NCBI GenBank assembly: GCA_905160935.1
Contig: CAJHZI010000271.1
Span: 1,231,501-1,295,500, forward strand
Reading direction: 5' to 3'
DNA: 64,000 nt
From: Enchytraeus crypticus
Lineage: Eukaryota > Annelida > Clitellata > Enchytraeida > Enchytraeidae
The position numbers and the translations under genes were made by a program. The notes below the pieces were generated by a model. The model was not told the DNA's origin. It made no database searches and worked only from the letters and a program-made list of their open reading frames with translations. Positions 55,105 to 64,000 of this stretch are shown here, in pieces. Each line of letters starts with the position of its first letter. Position 1 is the first letter of the stretch.

Positions 55105-55494
55105 TTGGCCATGAGTAGTAAACAGGTTTCTGCCTTGGTTCTTCTAGATCTCTCTGCTGCCTTTGATACAATTGACCATGGCATCCTAATAAATAGGCTT
55201 AAATCTTGTTTTGGCATATCTGATTCTGCCTTCTCCCTTCTCACATCATATCTCTCATGTCGCACACAATCTGTTGTTATTGGTCAAAATCGCTCTTCTG
55301 AACTACCCCTCCTACGCGGTGTTCCTCAAGGTTCAGTGTTAGGTCCATTGCTCTTCTCTTTATATATCACTCCTCTTAGCTGCCTGCTTGCTCAGTCCTC
55401 CATAAATTTTCATTTCTATGCAGACGACACACAACTATATATTTCCTTTTCTAATCATGATTCTGACAAAAACTGGCTCATCTCTCATCCATTC
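55105..55494 (+). pseudogene. L2-type reverse transcriptase core
   Basis: Contains VSALVLLDLSAAFDTIDHGI, LLRGVPQGSVLGPLLFSLYI and INFHFYADDTQLYISFSNHD, i.e. RT motifs with all three catalytic aspartates intact. The frame breaks after DKNWLISHPF, where the next frame continues (YSWFCANRLAVNPSKTEYLL). Confidence 0.92.
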
Positions 55495-55504
55495 TAGACA
55501 AGGT

Positions 55505-56186
55505 TTATTCCTGGTTTTGTGCTAACCGTCTTGCTGTTAATCCTTCCAAAACTGAATACCTTTTAATTGGCACTCCTTTGCAAAGAAGTAAAATTACCTA
55601 TAGCTCTGTTAATTTTCAGAATCTTGCTCTTTCACCTTCTCGATCCGCCAAAAACCTTGGAGTCATATTTGATGAAAACCTTGACTTTAAATCCCATATC
55701 TCTTCTGTTTGTCGCGCTTCTTTCTTTCAGATTCGTCAGATTAGGCAAATACGTCCATCCCTTACTAGAAATTCAGCCACTATCCTTGCTAATTCTATAG
55801 TTCATTCAAAGCTCGACTACTGTAATTCATTATTACATGGGTTGCCTACTTCTTCTCTCAATCATTTGCAGCACCTCCAAAATTCTCTTGCACGTGTTGT
55901 TTGTAAGTCCTCTCTACTTCAATTTCGCTCTCTTTCTCTACTTCGCAGTCTTCATTGGCTCCCTGTTAATCAACGCATAAAATATAAAATAGCTCTATTA
56001 ACTTTCAAAACTCTGCGATTTGGCAAGCCTTCTTACTTATCTGAAATTCTTCTTCCCTATCGTCCCTCGCGTGCACTTCGCTCCACCGATGCCAATCTTC
56101 TTCTCAGTTCCAAATATTCTCACGTCATTGGGCAGAGGTTCATTTTCTTACGCAGCACCCACAATCTGAAACTCTTTACCTGCTAA
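55505..56186 (+). pseudogene. L2-type ORF2 post-RT region
   Basis: Reads [77 protein letters not shown] and ends out of frame where AAPxxWNSLPA would follow. The LHWLPVxxRIxxKIxxLTFK block is diagnostic of L2-type elements. Confidence 0.9.
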
Positions 56187-56617
56187 TCTTCGCTCTTGTT
56201 CTTCTCTTTCAACATTCTCTAGCAACTTTAAAACTTACATTTTCCCACCATAGACATAATCAATCTATCTTGACTATTTTTTGATCACCGGACTGGCTTT
56301 CGTTTAGGACCTTACTTCTCAGCACATTTCTTTCGCAGATTGGTCTGGGTGAATTGATCTGTAGTGATGTGTGCTGTTGGGGACGTCCCTGACATCATCC
56401 CTGGATGAGGAAACGGGCGTTAAACCTTTATTTATTTATTTTTATAAGATTGAATCTATGAAGAGATTAGTGATGACATTTAACGTACTGATTGTATTCA
56501 TATAGAGGCCTACATTACTGTTAATTACATAACTGTTAATTTGTGAGTCAAGTTTGCTGTGTTAAAATTGATGCATCGATTTATATATTTTCTTCAAACC
56601 CTCCCTGTTGTCATATC

Positions 56618-57193
56618 CATGCAGGGCCGGTTATACCATGGAACACTTTCAGCATATGCCGAGGTGGCACCGAGATTTCCTTAAACAATTCTTTAGGCTA
56701 AAAATGGTTACCACTATCCTGACACAATAAATTTAAAATAATTTGTTAAAAGCCATTCTTTAAAAAAGCTGACTCAATAATAGGCTAGTATAATTTTTGG
56801 CAAACAAATAATATTAATCCAATTGAAGACCTACTATGAATTTATTGGTTATCTAAAGATTATCTAGTAGTGCGCAATGTGTATTGTAAGTTGTAACCAA
56901 ATTACTACATTAAACTTAGATATTGATTATATATAGACCTACATAATTATTTCCGGACTGTGCTATACTTAACATGTTAAGTATTGCTACTTTTTCACAG
57001 TAGGCCTACATTTTCATAGTATTATCTTATCCACGGCATTTTGTATCTATTTGGGTCTGGTTGATTTTCATATCTGGTAAAACATATTTCAGGCATTAAG
57101 GGGTTAATGGTTAGGGTATGATTTTTGGAGGCCCCTCTTGCACAAGTGATTTAGCCCCCCCCCCCCCTCCCCGGTAGTCTAAATCCGGCACTG
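56618..57193. mobile_element. hAT-type MITE
   Basis: Near-inverted ends CAGGGCCGGTTATACC (56622) and AAATCCGGCACTG (57193). The 8-bp direct duplication GTCATATC at 56610-56617 and 57194-57201 brackets it, with four extra bases (CATG) at the left. A C tract lies near the right end. No transposase. Confidence 0.75.
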
Positions 57194-57289
57194 GTCATAT
57201 CTAGCTTATTCTGTCTAAAAGTGCATAATACAAAATACTGGCTTTAAGCACCAATTTAATTAAAATTATGTTGGTAATTTGAATTCACT

Positions 57290-57432
57290 GTGTTGCCATG
57301 GGCCATCTCTATGGAATGCTGTGCCTGCTCCAATTAAAGAATGGGCTAATATTTGTGATTTTAAAAAATGTGTAAAGTTTTTCCATTTCATGAACTTTAG
57401 AACTCTCTTTTTAATAGGAATGTCAAGATAAT
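57290..57432 (+). pseudogene. LINE ORF2 C-terminal relic
   Basis: Reads HGPSLWNAVPAPIKEWANIC, DFKKCVKFFHFMNFRTLFLI, GMSR and stop: a GPxLWNxLP..IK....FKK..K ending as in CR1/Jockey-like ORF2. Fragment only. Confidence 0.7.
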
Positions 57433-58085
57433 TTACTGAATTTTATTACTGATAAATAGTTTACTCGTTAATTTGTTAACATAAATATTGTAGTTCATAA
57501 TTAATTAAATTTATTTCTTAATTAGTTAATATATGTAATGTAAATGCCTAGCTGTTGATGTGTCAGGGATCCAAAACCCATTGTTCACTGTTGCAGGTTT
57601 TTGTTTAGATCTATTCTTGCTTTATTTTGCAAAGTGTAGTGGTTTGAAATAAATAAATAAATAAATAGATTATTATATTACAGAGATATACTTTTAGATT
57701 TTAGTTGATGATTATGGAGTAATTATGTTTTGCTTTAAGGTGAACTATGCAATTGATTAAATAGTGTCGTTAACCTAGAAAATTATGTAGTGTCTGATGC
57801 TGTGTATTTTAATCTTCAGCTTGGAATTGTACTTGAATATAGTGTGATGAAGCTTGAATGATATTGATTTTCAATTATTCCGCCGTTAGATGATTAAATT
57901 TAGTATTTATCTGTATTGAATTTAATTTAAATGCAGAAGAGATTACATAGATATTGTATATCAGATATTACAAAGATTTTGTGTATTGGATTATGGTATT
58001 ATACGTATTTGTATTAAAGATTATAATGATTTCAGTGATGTATTGATTTATTGCATAACCGTATTAAACATGTGGGTTTTTGTAG
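57433..58085. other. Unassigned AT-rich stretch
   Basis: Contains (AAAT)n at about 57645-57668; no gene recognised. Confidence 0.4.
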
Positions 58086-58236
58086 GTGTGCACTACGGAG
58101 ATCATGCTCAGACTGTGTGGAGTCTATGCTCGATGGATGGCTTGGAGTCTATGCTCGCTGGATGGCTTGGAGTCTATGCTCGCTGGATGGCTTGGAGTCT
58201 ATGCTCGCTGTTGATGAGATCCTGGAGTTGATGTGA
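58086..58236 (+). CDS. Possible second exon of the orphan gene, disrupted by a 25-bp repeat
   Basis: Acceptor GTTTTTGTAG|GTGTGC. In the phase left by the exon at 52794 it reads CALRRSCSDCVESMLDGWLG and on to a stop at 58234-58236. From about 58115 it is a 25-bp tandem repeat (GGAGTCTATGCTCGCTGGAT, GGCTT), so the C-terminal part may be an expansion artefact. Linkage rests on phase and cysteine spacing alone. Confidence 0.25.
58112..58212. repeat. 25-bp minisatellite
   Basis: Four copies of TTGGAGTCTATGCTCGCTGG, ATGGC. Confidence 0.95.
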
Positions 58237-58654
58237 TGGTGGAGGACATCTTTGGAGTTATTCTTTTCTGGAGCCGTTGTGATGTGATACAGGTCAGCTT
58301 GTTGTTTACTTAAGCTGATTTAATTATATATGTTCTGGAGGGAGTTGATAGAGATAAGCAGTTAATAAATGTATTAATAATTATGAATATAGCGCAGCTT
58401 AGAGTGAATTACGAGCTAATCAGAAATTAAGTAGAAATGAGATAGAATTAAGCTTAATTTCAGATATCTTGTCAAATTTCTAACTGTGAAATTAATATTG
58501 TTAGATTAGAAATTTTTCCGCTATAAATTTTGAATATATTCAGAATTTTGTATTACTTTCTTGACTATATATTTATTTGATTATTTTTAAAATGTATTTA
58601 TTAATTAATTATTTGTTCATAGTAAGGCTATGAACTTCTACTAATTAAGAAATA

Positions 58655-58895
58655 ATAAGAAGAGTTGGATAGGACACATTCTAAGGGGAGAAGGTCTATT
58701 AATAGAGGTCATAGAATGTAGAATGGAAGGAAAAAGAGGCAGAGGCAGGCCGAGAGTAGGAATATTAGATGATTTAAAGACCCACTCATACGTGGAAATG
58801 AAAGGGAAAGCGGAAGACAGAGAAGAGTGGAGGCTTTATATGCCTTGGACCTGCCAGTAGGCAGTGCACTAAGAGAGAGAGAGAGAGTACGGCTA
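58655..58895 (+). pseudogene. RTE-like LINE 3' end
   Basis: Reads KKSWIGHILRGEGLLIEVIE, MEGKRGRGRPRVGILDDLKT, HSYVEMKGKAEDREEWRLYM, PWTCQ and stop, then GCAGTGCACTAAGAGAGAG. Best-preserved copy of this ending. Confidence 0.9.
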
Positions 58896-59074
58896 TTTAA
58901 TAATGTATTATTACATTGTTATTTTGTTACCATTGTTATGGTGACGAATAGATGATATCCTGTGATGTCCAGGTCGTTATGAATTATGGCATGACTCGAT
59001 TGGAATTTTTCAAAATATCTATACTCAACTAGTTTCATTCAAAACCGACAAACTGTTCGATTATATTCTGACTT

Positions 59075-59492
59075 CCTCTCTGCTAGAGATCTTCACTGGG
59101 TGCTTGTGTATGTTAGAGATCTTCACTGGGTGCTTGTATGTGCTAGAGATCTTCACTGGATGCATGTATGTGTTGGAGATCTTCACTGGGTGCTTGTATG
59201 TGCTAGAGATCTTCACTGGGTGCTTGTATGTGCTAGAGATCTTCACTGGATGCATGTATGTGTTAGAGATCTTCACTGGGTGCTTGTATGTGCTAGGAAT
59301 CTTCACTTGGTGCTTGTATGTGCTAGAGATCTTCACTGGATGCATGTATGTGTTAGAGATCTTCACTGGATGCATGTATGTGTTAGAGATCTTCACTGGG
59401 TGCTTGTATGTGCTAGGAATCTTCACTTGGTGCTTGTATGTGTTAGAGATCTTCACTGGGTGCTTGTATGTGTTAGAGATCTTCACTGGGAA
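59075..59492. repeat. 30-bp minisatellite
   Basis: Fourteen copies of AGATCTTCACTGGGTGCTTG, TATGTGCTAG. Unit length is a multiple of three, so 10-residue repeats (ARDLHWVLVC, HPVKISNTYK) are open on both strands. Confidence 0.97.
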
Positions 59493-59499
59493 GATTCAT

Positions 59500-60295
59500 T
59501 TATTTATTTATTTATAGTCAATAAATTGTGTAATTAAAGGAATTAATTGTTGTTACCTAATTGCTAAAGCTGTGTATGGGTAGATGGGTATTTGGTAATT
59601 AATCGGATTTTAAGCCAGCGTTCTTTAAAATTCACAGCAATAATTTCTAGTAGCTTTACATTACTTTATATAATTATAATTATTACTTTAAATATTGTGA
59701 AATTACTATGACATTTTTGTTATAATGTTACCTTGTTTTTCGAACGGTAGGTGTATTCTTAGCAGTGCCTCCAAACATAATTGGACAAGTGTAATTCTCT
59801 TATTAACAGTATCATCCATTAATTTTAATTACGTTAATATTGTATTACACTTTTCTCATTTTGTATAGTGTGAGTCACTATTAAGGATAGATCTACCGTT
59901 CGCAGCACTTCGTGTAAGTTTTGACTGATCAAGAACTTAAGAACGCAAAGGGTAACTACCTCGGAAGCAGTATTTTCTGAGCTATAGGCTGTTCTAAGGT
60001 GTGAATAATGGCCTTTGTTGAAGAATTAACTTGTTGATAGAGGGATTACTCATTATGGAGAGTTAGGACATAATGTGAGCAGGGATGTGTACCTTAGAAC
60101 TGCTACAGGACAGAACACTAGAGAGAGGAAGAGATAGAGAGAGTTAGAGTTACACTTAATTGAGAACAACGTAGTACACTTGCATGGATTTAGTTTATCA
60201 ATCCTACATAGATTTCTTTTATCAAAATTCTAAAAAGTTCTTTCGGTGCTTCAGAATTTTTTTTATTCATTTGTCTGTATTTTTAGTTGCATTTT
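59500..60295. other. Mostly unassigned; decayed SINE at about 59965-60150
   Basis: GAGCTATAGGCTGTTCTAAG, GTGTACCTTAGAACTGCTAC, AGGACAGAACACTAGAGAGA match the repeat at 20510-20700 in order. Confidence 0.5.
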
Positions 60296-60299
60296 TCAG

Positions 60300-60353
60300 G
60301 AATTTCCTCTTCTAAGTCAGACATGCCTTGGCGACAACCCCTACAGGAGAGTG
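60300..60353 (+). CDS. RBM22-like exon (N-terminal segment)
   Basis: 54 bp, acceptor TTTTTCAG|GAATTT, donor GTG|GTGAGT, phase 0 at both ends. Reads EFPLLSQTCLGDNPYRRV, aligning with human RBM22 DFPILCQTCLGENPYIRM. RBM22 (yeast Cwc2/Ecm2) is a spliceosome component that contacts U6 and pre-mRNA. The first cysteine of CQTC, expected to bind zinc, is serine here. The 19-residue first exon was not found upstream. Confidence 0.75.
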
Positions 60354-61034
60354 GTGAGTATAATATACTTACTTTTAGTATTTTAATATTTACACTGTAA
60401 ATATGTATGGCAGACAAATTTAATACTTACACTGTAAATATGTATGACAGACAAATTATGTACTAGTACATTAATATATACAATATATCTGATGCCATCT
60501 TAAAAGTATCATTATGGTACAACTGTTATAATGGCTACTTAAATTTATATCCTCATGTTTAGTTTTAGTTACCGATTTATAATGTAAGCTTTCCTCTATT
60601 AATATTCCTTCATTTTCTGCTGATATTATGGCTTAAAACTTCCTTTTAATCTTATAACCCGACTTCAACTGTTGCTAATTGTACTCAACAGTTTCATTCT
60701 GTGCTTTCATTTTTAGTTGACAAGCATGTTCCTCTCTTGACTATTTCTTATTGCTCCAATCCCAGAATATATCATATCTCACATGAAACAAAAGTTTTTT
60801 TTTATTTGATTCAAACTGGAATCTCTGAATAAGAAAAAAAATTTCCTGAACTTCAAATTCCTGCTATCAAAGCAAATTATGTTAAACAACTTAAGTTAGT
60901 TGATAATATGGTCAACTCCGCCAAAAGTTCTTACTTATAAAATCTTTATATTTACTTACTAATATTTCCACTTTCTGTATTAGGTTGAATATACATCTCT
61001 TCCCTCTGTCGATTTATATTATTTTGCCTTATTT

Positions 61035-61120
61035 CTTTTATCACGGGACTGGAATCCTTTTTTCTTTCTCTTAAGTAATTGCTTTCATAAATCGTTAGGT
61101 GAATTGATTTGTAGTGAAAT
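61035..61120 (+). repeat. Decayed L2-type LINE tail
   Basis: ATCACGGGACTGGAATCCTT, AATTGCTTTC..AAATCGT, TAGGTGAATTGATTTGTAGT follow the order of the L2 tail at 56290 with many changes. Lies in the intron between the two RBM22-like exons. Confidence 0.6.
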
Positions 61121-61254
61121 ATGATTTGTATATTGAAATATCAGATGCTTATGTAAAATTTACTATAAGAGTTGTACATTTTATGTATAGAAATTGCTAT
61201 ATACTAATGTGTTTCTATTATGAAATTGCTTATGTGTTATAAATTGCTCGAAAG

Positions 61255-61417
61255 ACTAAGGAGAAACACGGCAAGGCATGTAAAACTTGTGCAAGACCCT
61301 TTACAGTATTCAGATTGTGTCCCGGCGCAGGCATGAGGTTCAAGAAGACGGAGGTCTGTCAGACGTGCGCCAAGATGAAGAACATCTGCCAAACTTGTCT
61401 GCTCGATTTTGAATATG
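61255..61417 (+). CDS. RBM22-like exon (zinc-finger segment)
   Basis: Reads [54 protein letters not shown]. It continues the previous exon exactly (RBM22: [23 protein letters not shown]) and keeps seven of the cysteines expected in this stretch. FRWCPG is FRLCPG. At the expected end (..EYG) there is no GT donor: the sequence is GAATATG|ATTTGT and the frame stops at 61437. The acceptor GCTCGAAAG lacks a pyrimidine tract. Downstream is a LINE in the opposite strand, so the rest of the gene is absent from the window. Either a partial duplicate decaying to a pseudogene or a gene whose remaining exons lie beyond 64000. Confidence 0.75.
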
Positions 61418-62036
61418 ATTTGTATTTATATAACTAGAGTTTTGTAAAACTAGTGGTTGTCAGCTGCACCATACTCTCATTTAATTATTTGGTCTATTGG
61501 TTAAGTAACCATCCTTGGGATATCATATCATGTGATCATCCTGGGGGCAGGTTCCAGCTAAATATTTCTCGATGATGTTCCTCCACAAAACTCTGTTCTT
61601 TGCCATTTCCTCGATGTTAATTCTTTTTCTTCATTCTGTTATCCTATTAATGCGAACTCCAGCAGCCTTCACGTCTTCTTCGAGGCAGTCCTTTCATCTT
61701 ATTTTAGGTCTTCCCACTGTTCTTTTGCCATCTGCTTTAAAGTTAAATATCTTTCGAGAGTTTCTGTTTGCTTCCTTGCGCATAGCATATCCATCCCATT
61801 TCATTCTTCTTTTCTTGATTATTTCACTGACCATTAGTTGATTTGTTCTTTCCTGATGTTCTCATTTTTTATGTGTTCTTTGTAACTGGTTCTTAGTTTT
61901 CGCCTTAACAACTTGTTTTGGGTGAAATTTAATTTTTTTCCATTGCCTTTGTTAATTCCCATGATTCACATCCTTCAATTAGTACTGGTATCACGCAGAA
62001 TTCTTACTTTAATCTTAAGTTTGACATCATGTCTTC

Positions 62037-62297
62037 TCATGATTTTTGCAACTTGCTAAATGTTGCTCCTGCTAGAGCAATTCTTCTTTTAATTTCTGAT
62101 GCTGATCCGCCTTCTGCTTTAATTTCGCTTCCGAGATAAACAAACTTGTTTAAAATGTCAATCTCTTTTTCCTGCAGTTTAACTGTTTTGCAAAATTTTT
62201 CATTCTTAGTTATTGGCATCAATTTGGTTTTACTTTGATTAATTTTCAATCCAAACTTTTCTACATTATTCTTACTAGGCTCTCTGCAACCAGGCAA
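62037..62297 (-). pseudogene. RTE-like RT, region after the catalytic box
   Basis: Reads KFGLKINQSKTKLMPITKNE, KEIDILNKFVYLGSEIKAEG, SEIKRRIALAGATFSKL. The GLKIN..KTK..., FxYLGSxI and EIxxRIxxAxxxF motifs are the thumb-proximal part of the RT. The YADD box itself falls in a broken part upstream. Confidence 0.85.
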
Positions 62298-62546
62298 GTA
62301 TCGTCAGCATATTCAACATCTTCTATATTTTGTGGTTTAGATTTCCTTCCCAAATGATTTTCCAGACGTCTCATTATCTAGTCTAATATCATGTTGAACA
62401 AGATTGGAGACAGGATGCATACTTGCCTGAGTCCTGTTTCTACCTTGAACCATTAAATTTCTTCTCCATCTAATCAAACGCAAGCTGCTATTGTGCTGTA
62501 TACGTTTGCAATGATTCAGACTAACTTCGCACATACTCCATATTTC

Positions 62547-62936
62547 TCAAGTATTTCCCATGTGCCTTTCTCCAAACTGAATCATAAGCGGATAAGTCTG
62601 TGCAAAATCAATAAAACACATTGGGATTTCTTCATTGTACTCTAGCTTCCTTTCAATGATTTGTCTGATCAGATATATCTGGTCTGAATACGCTTGTCCT
62701 TTCCTGAAAACACATTGATTTTCTCTTAAAACTTCATCCACCCTTTCTGCAATCCTAATTAGTACGACTCTTGTGAACACTTTATCCGGTACACTTAATA
62801 GACTTATTCCCCTCGAATTACTGCACTCTCGCATTTCTCCTTTCTTATGGATTGGAATAATGTCTGCTTTCCTCCAATCTTTCGGCGTCTCGTCATCGTT
62901 CCACACTGACTCGATGGCTCGATGAAGCCACTTCAC
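62547..62936 (-). pseudogene. RTE-like RT, N-terminal half
   Basis: Reads WNDDETPKDWRKADIIPIHK, KGEMRECSNSRGISLLSVPD, KVFTRVVLIRIAERVDEVLR, ENQCVFRKGQAYSDQIYLIR, CFIDFAQTYPLMI. FIDFAQTYP corresponds to the usual FIDFxKAYD: the position after Y that normally holds the catalytic-motif aspartate is P here, though FIDF is kept. Confidence 0.88.
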
Positions 62937-63233
62937 CGTGCATACTCCTGTTTTCTGTATGTTTTCTGTAGCGGTTCTGCTGATATCTTACAAATTCCTG
63001 ATGCTTTAGTTTTTCTTCATTTGTTTGACTGCTTTTTCGTCTTCCTCTGTTGACATCTCTGTTTCTAGATACTCCTCTTCTTGATATAGTGCTTATGTTT
63101 GTTCTATTTCTAGTATTGTCTCGTGGGTATCGGTAGGCTCTTCTCTGCTTAACTACTTTTCTAAGTTTTCCTTCCAGCGTTCCAGTATCTTTCTTATATC
63201 AGTAATTATTTTTCCATTATTTTCCTTGACGGG

Positions 63234-63236
<3 letters not shown>

Positions 63237-63307
<71 letters not shown>
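63237..63307. repeat. (TA)n microsatellite inside the LINE
   Basis: 71 bp TA run interrupting the LINE between EN and RT. Confidence 0.97.
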
Positions 63308-63310
<3 letters not shown>

Positions 63311-63894
63311 TTTGATATTACTATCTTCACTCAACTTCTTCACGTTGGCATATAATCTTTAATATTCCTTTTCTTGTAAGCTTCTTCCAGATCCTTCGCT
63401 AGTTATTATAGCATTTCATTTCTATCTTTAGCTGGATTATTCTTTAGTTGTAGCCTCTTTTCTTTTAAGATTTTCTTACTACCTTCCTTAGAGCTAGCAT
63501 TTCTGCTTTTGCCATCTTAACTTCTTCCTTCATATTTCTCTCTCCATTGAAATCCATTTCTTCTATTCAGATTTCCTGTAACCTAGTTCCTCCGTGGACT
63601 TCTCGTTCATAGCTGTTTTAAAACTGTTCCATTCAGTCTTTGTATCCTGACTTTCATCTGTGAGATTACAAAATGCTTCAAATCTATTTCGTATTTTAAC
63701 TTGAATTCTCTGGTGGATTCCGTCTCCCTTCAGCTATTTTGTGTGACATCGTCCTCTTTTAGTATCTTTTTTATTTTCCAATTTTACTTTGATCTCAGAA
63801 ACTACCAGATGATGATCCGAATTGATTCCCGCTGATTTATATGCTCTTGTTTTCCTCAATGATGTCAGCCATGCTTCTCGAGTAATAATGTAGT

Positions 63895-63985
63895 CAATTA
63901 GATTCTTCGCATCTGGTGATTCTTCCCATTATTAGATATTAGATATTAGATATTAGATTAGATTCTTCCCATCTGGTGATATCCA
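63895..63985. repeat. Local duplication with (ATATTAG)n
   Basis: TTAGATTCTTCGCATCTGGT, GAT at 63897 is repeated as TTAGATTCTTCCCATCTGGT, GAT near 63956, separated by about four copies of ATATTAG. Confidence 0.9.
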
Positions 63986-64000
63986 GATTAATTTCTTGCA

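Larger units (their letters stand above)
54790..56442 (+). mobile_element. L2-type LINE, 5'-truncated, with complete 3' end
   Basis: Plus-strand element with RT, post-RT region and 3' UTR ending in (TTTA)n. Frame-mixed reading before 55105 gives LSEGIFPTVFEQAVVSPLL and an AYRKxHSTETALL block. 3' tail: ATCACCGGACTGGCTTTCGT, GACGTCCCTGACATCATCCC, TGGATGAGGAAACGGGCGTT, AAACC. The same tail recurs at 35310, 48655 and 51695. Confidence 0.9.
61555..64000 (-). mobile_element. RTE-like LINE, nearly complete, running off the right edge
   Basis: Minus strand, from right: endonuclease end (about 63920-63720: SPDAKNLIDYIITREAWLTS, SAGINSDHHLVVSEIKVKL), a linker broken by a TA run at 63238-63307, the RT (62936-62547), the region after the catalytic box (62297-62037), and the C-terminus (62000-61570: KKRRMKWDGYAMRKEANR, DGKRTVGRPKIR, stop, KDCLEEDVKAAGVRI). 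Several stops and frameshifts; dead. Different family from the copies at 8963 and 58655, which end in (GA)n. Confidence 0.85.

Noticed and set aside
61572-61841. 89-codon plus-strand ORF
   Set aside because: It is the antisense shadow of the RTE-like LINE C-terminus, which reads clearly on the minus strand.

Overview
This is AT-rich nuclear DNA from an animal, most likely an aquatic invertebrate. It holds GT-AG spliced exons of conserved animal genes, non-LTR retrotransposons of L2, CR1/Jockey-like and RTE-like type, tRNA- and 5S-derived SINEs, hAT and mariner-type DNA transposons, a short TTAGGG-type telomere-like tract, and a very high load of TA runs and 9-41 bp minisatellites. The phylum cannot be fixed from sequence alone. 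I see no operons, no prokaryotic features and no CRISPR.

Protein-coding content. The one complete gene is a tyrosylprotein sulfotransferase (TPST) on the minus strand. It is a three-exon gene whose exons at 49424-48933, 48029-47641 and 31134-30927 join in frame to 362 codons with all key residues present. Intron 1 is 0.9 kb. Intron 2 is 16.5 kb and carries a mariner relic, LINE and SINE fragments, minisatellites and an unidentified 165-codon ORF (41138-41635). On the plus strand near the right end, two exons (60300-60353 and 61255-61417) match the N-terminal zinc-finger region of the splicing factor RBM22. They look partial or decaying. A further orphan exon candidate lies at 52794-52930, with a possible partner at 58086.

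Layout. 1-12 kb: 20-bp minisatellite, TA-rich palindromic block, SINEs, LINE 3' fragments. 12-21 kb: 41-bp and 20-bp minisatellites, palindromic MITE copies flanking a LINE fragment, hAT transposase relic. 21.6-26.1 kb: a nearly full-length but frameshifted LINE (ORF1 plus ORF2, minus strand). 26-29 kb: nested L2-like LINE and SINE debris. 29.3-29.85 kb: homogeneous 9-bp satellite. 30.9-49.4 kb: TPST. 52-58 kb: nested LINE/hAT/SINE insertions, an L2-type LINE and an hAT MITE. 60-61.4 kb: RBM22-like exons. 61.5-64 kb: an RTE-like LINE running off the right edge.

Most striking signal. A 16-unit, about 23-bp minisatellite (47268-47640) runs directly into the 5' splice site of TPST exon 2. Read in the gene's sense, ten of its units carry CAGGT at the donor position (five are exact CAGGTAAG), the last being the real donor. 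It looks like tandem amplification of a splice donor. Other notable points are a 27-bp perfect inverted repeat with a 2-nt loop, a three-unit stem-loop array, LINE families that each end in their own microsatellite with SINEs sharing those tails, and a three-level nested insertion with visible target-site duplications.
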